Part shown: positions 62,500 through 64,000 of the stretch, in pieces
Layout of the letters: each line of letters starts with the position of its first letter
How positions within the stretch are numbered: the stretch's first letter is position 1
Origin: Mangifera indica
Lineage: Eukaryota; Streptophyta; Magnoliopsida; Sapindales; Anacardiaceae
NCBI RefSeq assembly: GCF_011075055.1
Contig: NC_058153.1
Span: 12,276,001-12,340,000, forward strand
Reading direction: 5' to 3'
Length of the DNA: 64,000 nt
Notes under the pieces: model-generated
What the model was told of the DNA's origin: nothing
The model's input: the letters and a program-made list of their open reading frames with translations, nothing else
Databases searched by the model: none
Position numbers and translations under genes: made by a program

Positions 62500-64000
62500 T
62501 AAATTAATTTTAAATAACATACCTAGTTATCAATCAATTATATCAACTTGGAAAATAAAGTAACGTTAACAACACTTTAGAAAAGAAAAAATTGATAGTA
62601 GTTTAAGTCAACATATATTAATAGATGGACAACTCAAGTAAATTGGAATTTAAAATCCAAATCATGTTTGATATTCTTAAATTATACAACAAATTAATTA
62701 TAAATTATAATAATTAAGTAGTAAGTTTTAAATTGTTTATTCTTAAGTAATGAAATTGAATCACATTTATTAAAAATTGATATTATGTATATAAATTAAT
62801 TATACAAACAATTTCTTATAAATTGATGTGAAAATTTCTACATATTTTTTTGTTTGCATGCATAACACCTTTATTTTTTACCGAATAATATTAAATGTAG
62901 GGAAATTAATTTTAATAACATAATTTTATTGGGGTGAAATGATATTAGTTAATACTCTATGAATTACATAGATATAGTCCAAATCTCAAGTTAGTACCTA
63001 TTTTATTCTTATCTCTTAACTTTAAAAATACTAGTCTCTCAAACATTTTTTCATTTAAAATTCAATTAAAACATGATTTTAATTAACAAGAGAGGTGGTT
63101 GTTAGTTGATTGAACTTACTTATTAGTCATACTAGGGTATAATTTGTGTCTAGATACTATTTATTTTGTTGAAAAATGATAGATTTCATACTGGTATTTT
63201 CTTTTATTAGTATACTGAAAGATTTTTTTCTAAAAAAAATTGGTTGTTACATGATTTTTTTTTTGTTATTTTAGTGATTAATTGGTTAAGTGAAATGATG
63301 ATTTTGGTCATAAAAATGAGACATTGTCTCGCTGTTAGGCCTAAATAATCTAGTAGGTGCGTCTGTGTCCAATCACTGTTCGTCATGCTTAGATTTACAC
63401 GTTTTAAACAAAACTTATTTTTCTTAGTTATATTTGTATAATCCATAAAATATTGACTAATATTATTTATTCTAATAGGTGTGATCGTGTCTAGTCATTG
63501 TTTATAACACTTAATTATTGATTATCACAAATTTTATAGTTGCACATTTTAAAGTAAATGTATTTTTTAATTATATCCATAAAATTCACATAATGTTGAC
63601 TAATATTATTTAATACTTGTAAAATTAAATTATTTTAATTAATTTAGCTTAAATGTATAGAGACTGAGAGAAGTATTAATACTTTTCAATTGGGTGACTT
63701 GGAAAATTATATCATATATACTTGTCAACCAATTAGATTAACTTGGAAAGTAAGATTACCGTGTACAATATTCTAGAAAAAAATAAAGTTTTGGTTGCCT
63801 AAGTCAACATATATGAAAAGGTGGATAGCTATGTCCAAAATATATTTAATATTTTTATATTGGAAACAAATTAATTATAAATTATAATATTTAAATAGTA
63901 AGATTTAAATTGTTTATTCAATAGTAAAAAAATTGACACAAATTTATTAAAAGGTAACTTTACATCTACAAATCAATTAGGTAAACAATTTCTCGGGAAT
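62500..64000 (+). repeat. Two blocks similar to the RLP upstream region
   Basis: Sequence at about 62,560-62,850 and again at 63,770-64,000 resembles 20,410-20,640 upstream of the RLP gene (landmarks CAACATATATGAAAAGGTGG, AATTATAAATTATAAT). A promoter-proximal piece AGACTGAGAG...AAGTATTAATACTTTT at 63,661 matches 20,721, but without the W-box bases. No RLP coding sequence follows within the window. Confidence 0.55.

Noticed and set aside
1..64000. CRISPR arrays, bacterial operons, rRNA or organelle insertions
   Set aside because: None seen: the sequence is AT-rich plant nuclear DNA with spliced genes, and no rRNA or plastid gene signatures were recognised.

Overview
This window is AT-rich nuclear DNA of a flowering plant, almost certainly a eudicot. 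The evidence is families and architectures confined to plants: an LRR receptor-like protein with a plant-type C-tail, a chitinase-like (GH18) receptor kinase, PTEN-like/FH1/FH2 class II formins and plant Copia, hAT and Mutator-type elements. Genes are split by short GT-AG introns, and long gene-free repeat tracts separate them. I cannot name the species.

Layout. Positions 1-20,400 hold no convincing gene. They are a mosaic of mutually duplicated repeat blocks: position 1 onward recurs at 5,766, 1.33-3.95 kb recurs at 9.48-12.15 kb, 7.2-9.45 kb at 13.0-15.1 kb, and 11.2-13.0 kb at 17.7-19.5 kb. Datable insertions sit among them: a hAT-like element with an 8-bp target duplication, a Mutator-like element with a 9-bp target duplication, and a Copia-type LTR. 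Positions 20,820-25,465 hold a nine-exon LRR receptor-like protein gene whose promoter and splice sites look intact but which is broken by two nonsense codons. A few exon-like pieces of an unrecognised minus-strand gene follow (25.7-27.0 kb). Two tandem copies of a class II formin pseudogene fill 27.6-33.55 and 34.03-40.39 kb. They share the same stop codons and the same 3' truncation, and about 480 bp of unrelated DNA joins them.

Positions 40.4-47.6 kb are repeats. The one apparently intact gene is on the minus strand at 47,598-50,744: a six-exon receptor-like kinase with a GH18 ectodomain whose catalytic motif is lost and a kinase domain with its catalytic residues present. Right of it are a Copia fragment in the odd order pol-LTR-gag (51.5-52.96 kb), exons from the chromodomain region of a CHD1/CHR5-type remodeller (54.7-55.9 kb), a complete non-autonomous Mutator-like element (56,612-57,651), and decayed pieces of an RLP, an S-domain-type kinase and the GH18 kinase (58.0-60.6 kb). 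The last 1.5 kb resembles DNA upstream of the RLP gene.

Taken together this looks like a receptor-gene neighbourhood (RLP, GH18-RLK, S-type RLK) shaped by tandem duplication, pseudogenisation and transposon insertion. I found no convincing new molecular system. The most informative items are the GH18 receptor kinase, the almost intact RLP, the formin duplication with shared lesions, the pol-LTR-gag arrangement and the dated element insertions. Exon borders were read by eye and depend on splice consensus and reading phase.
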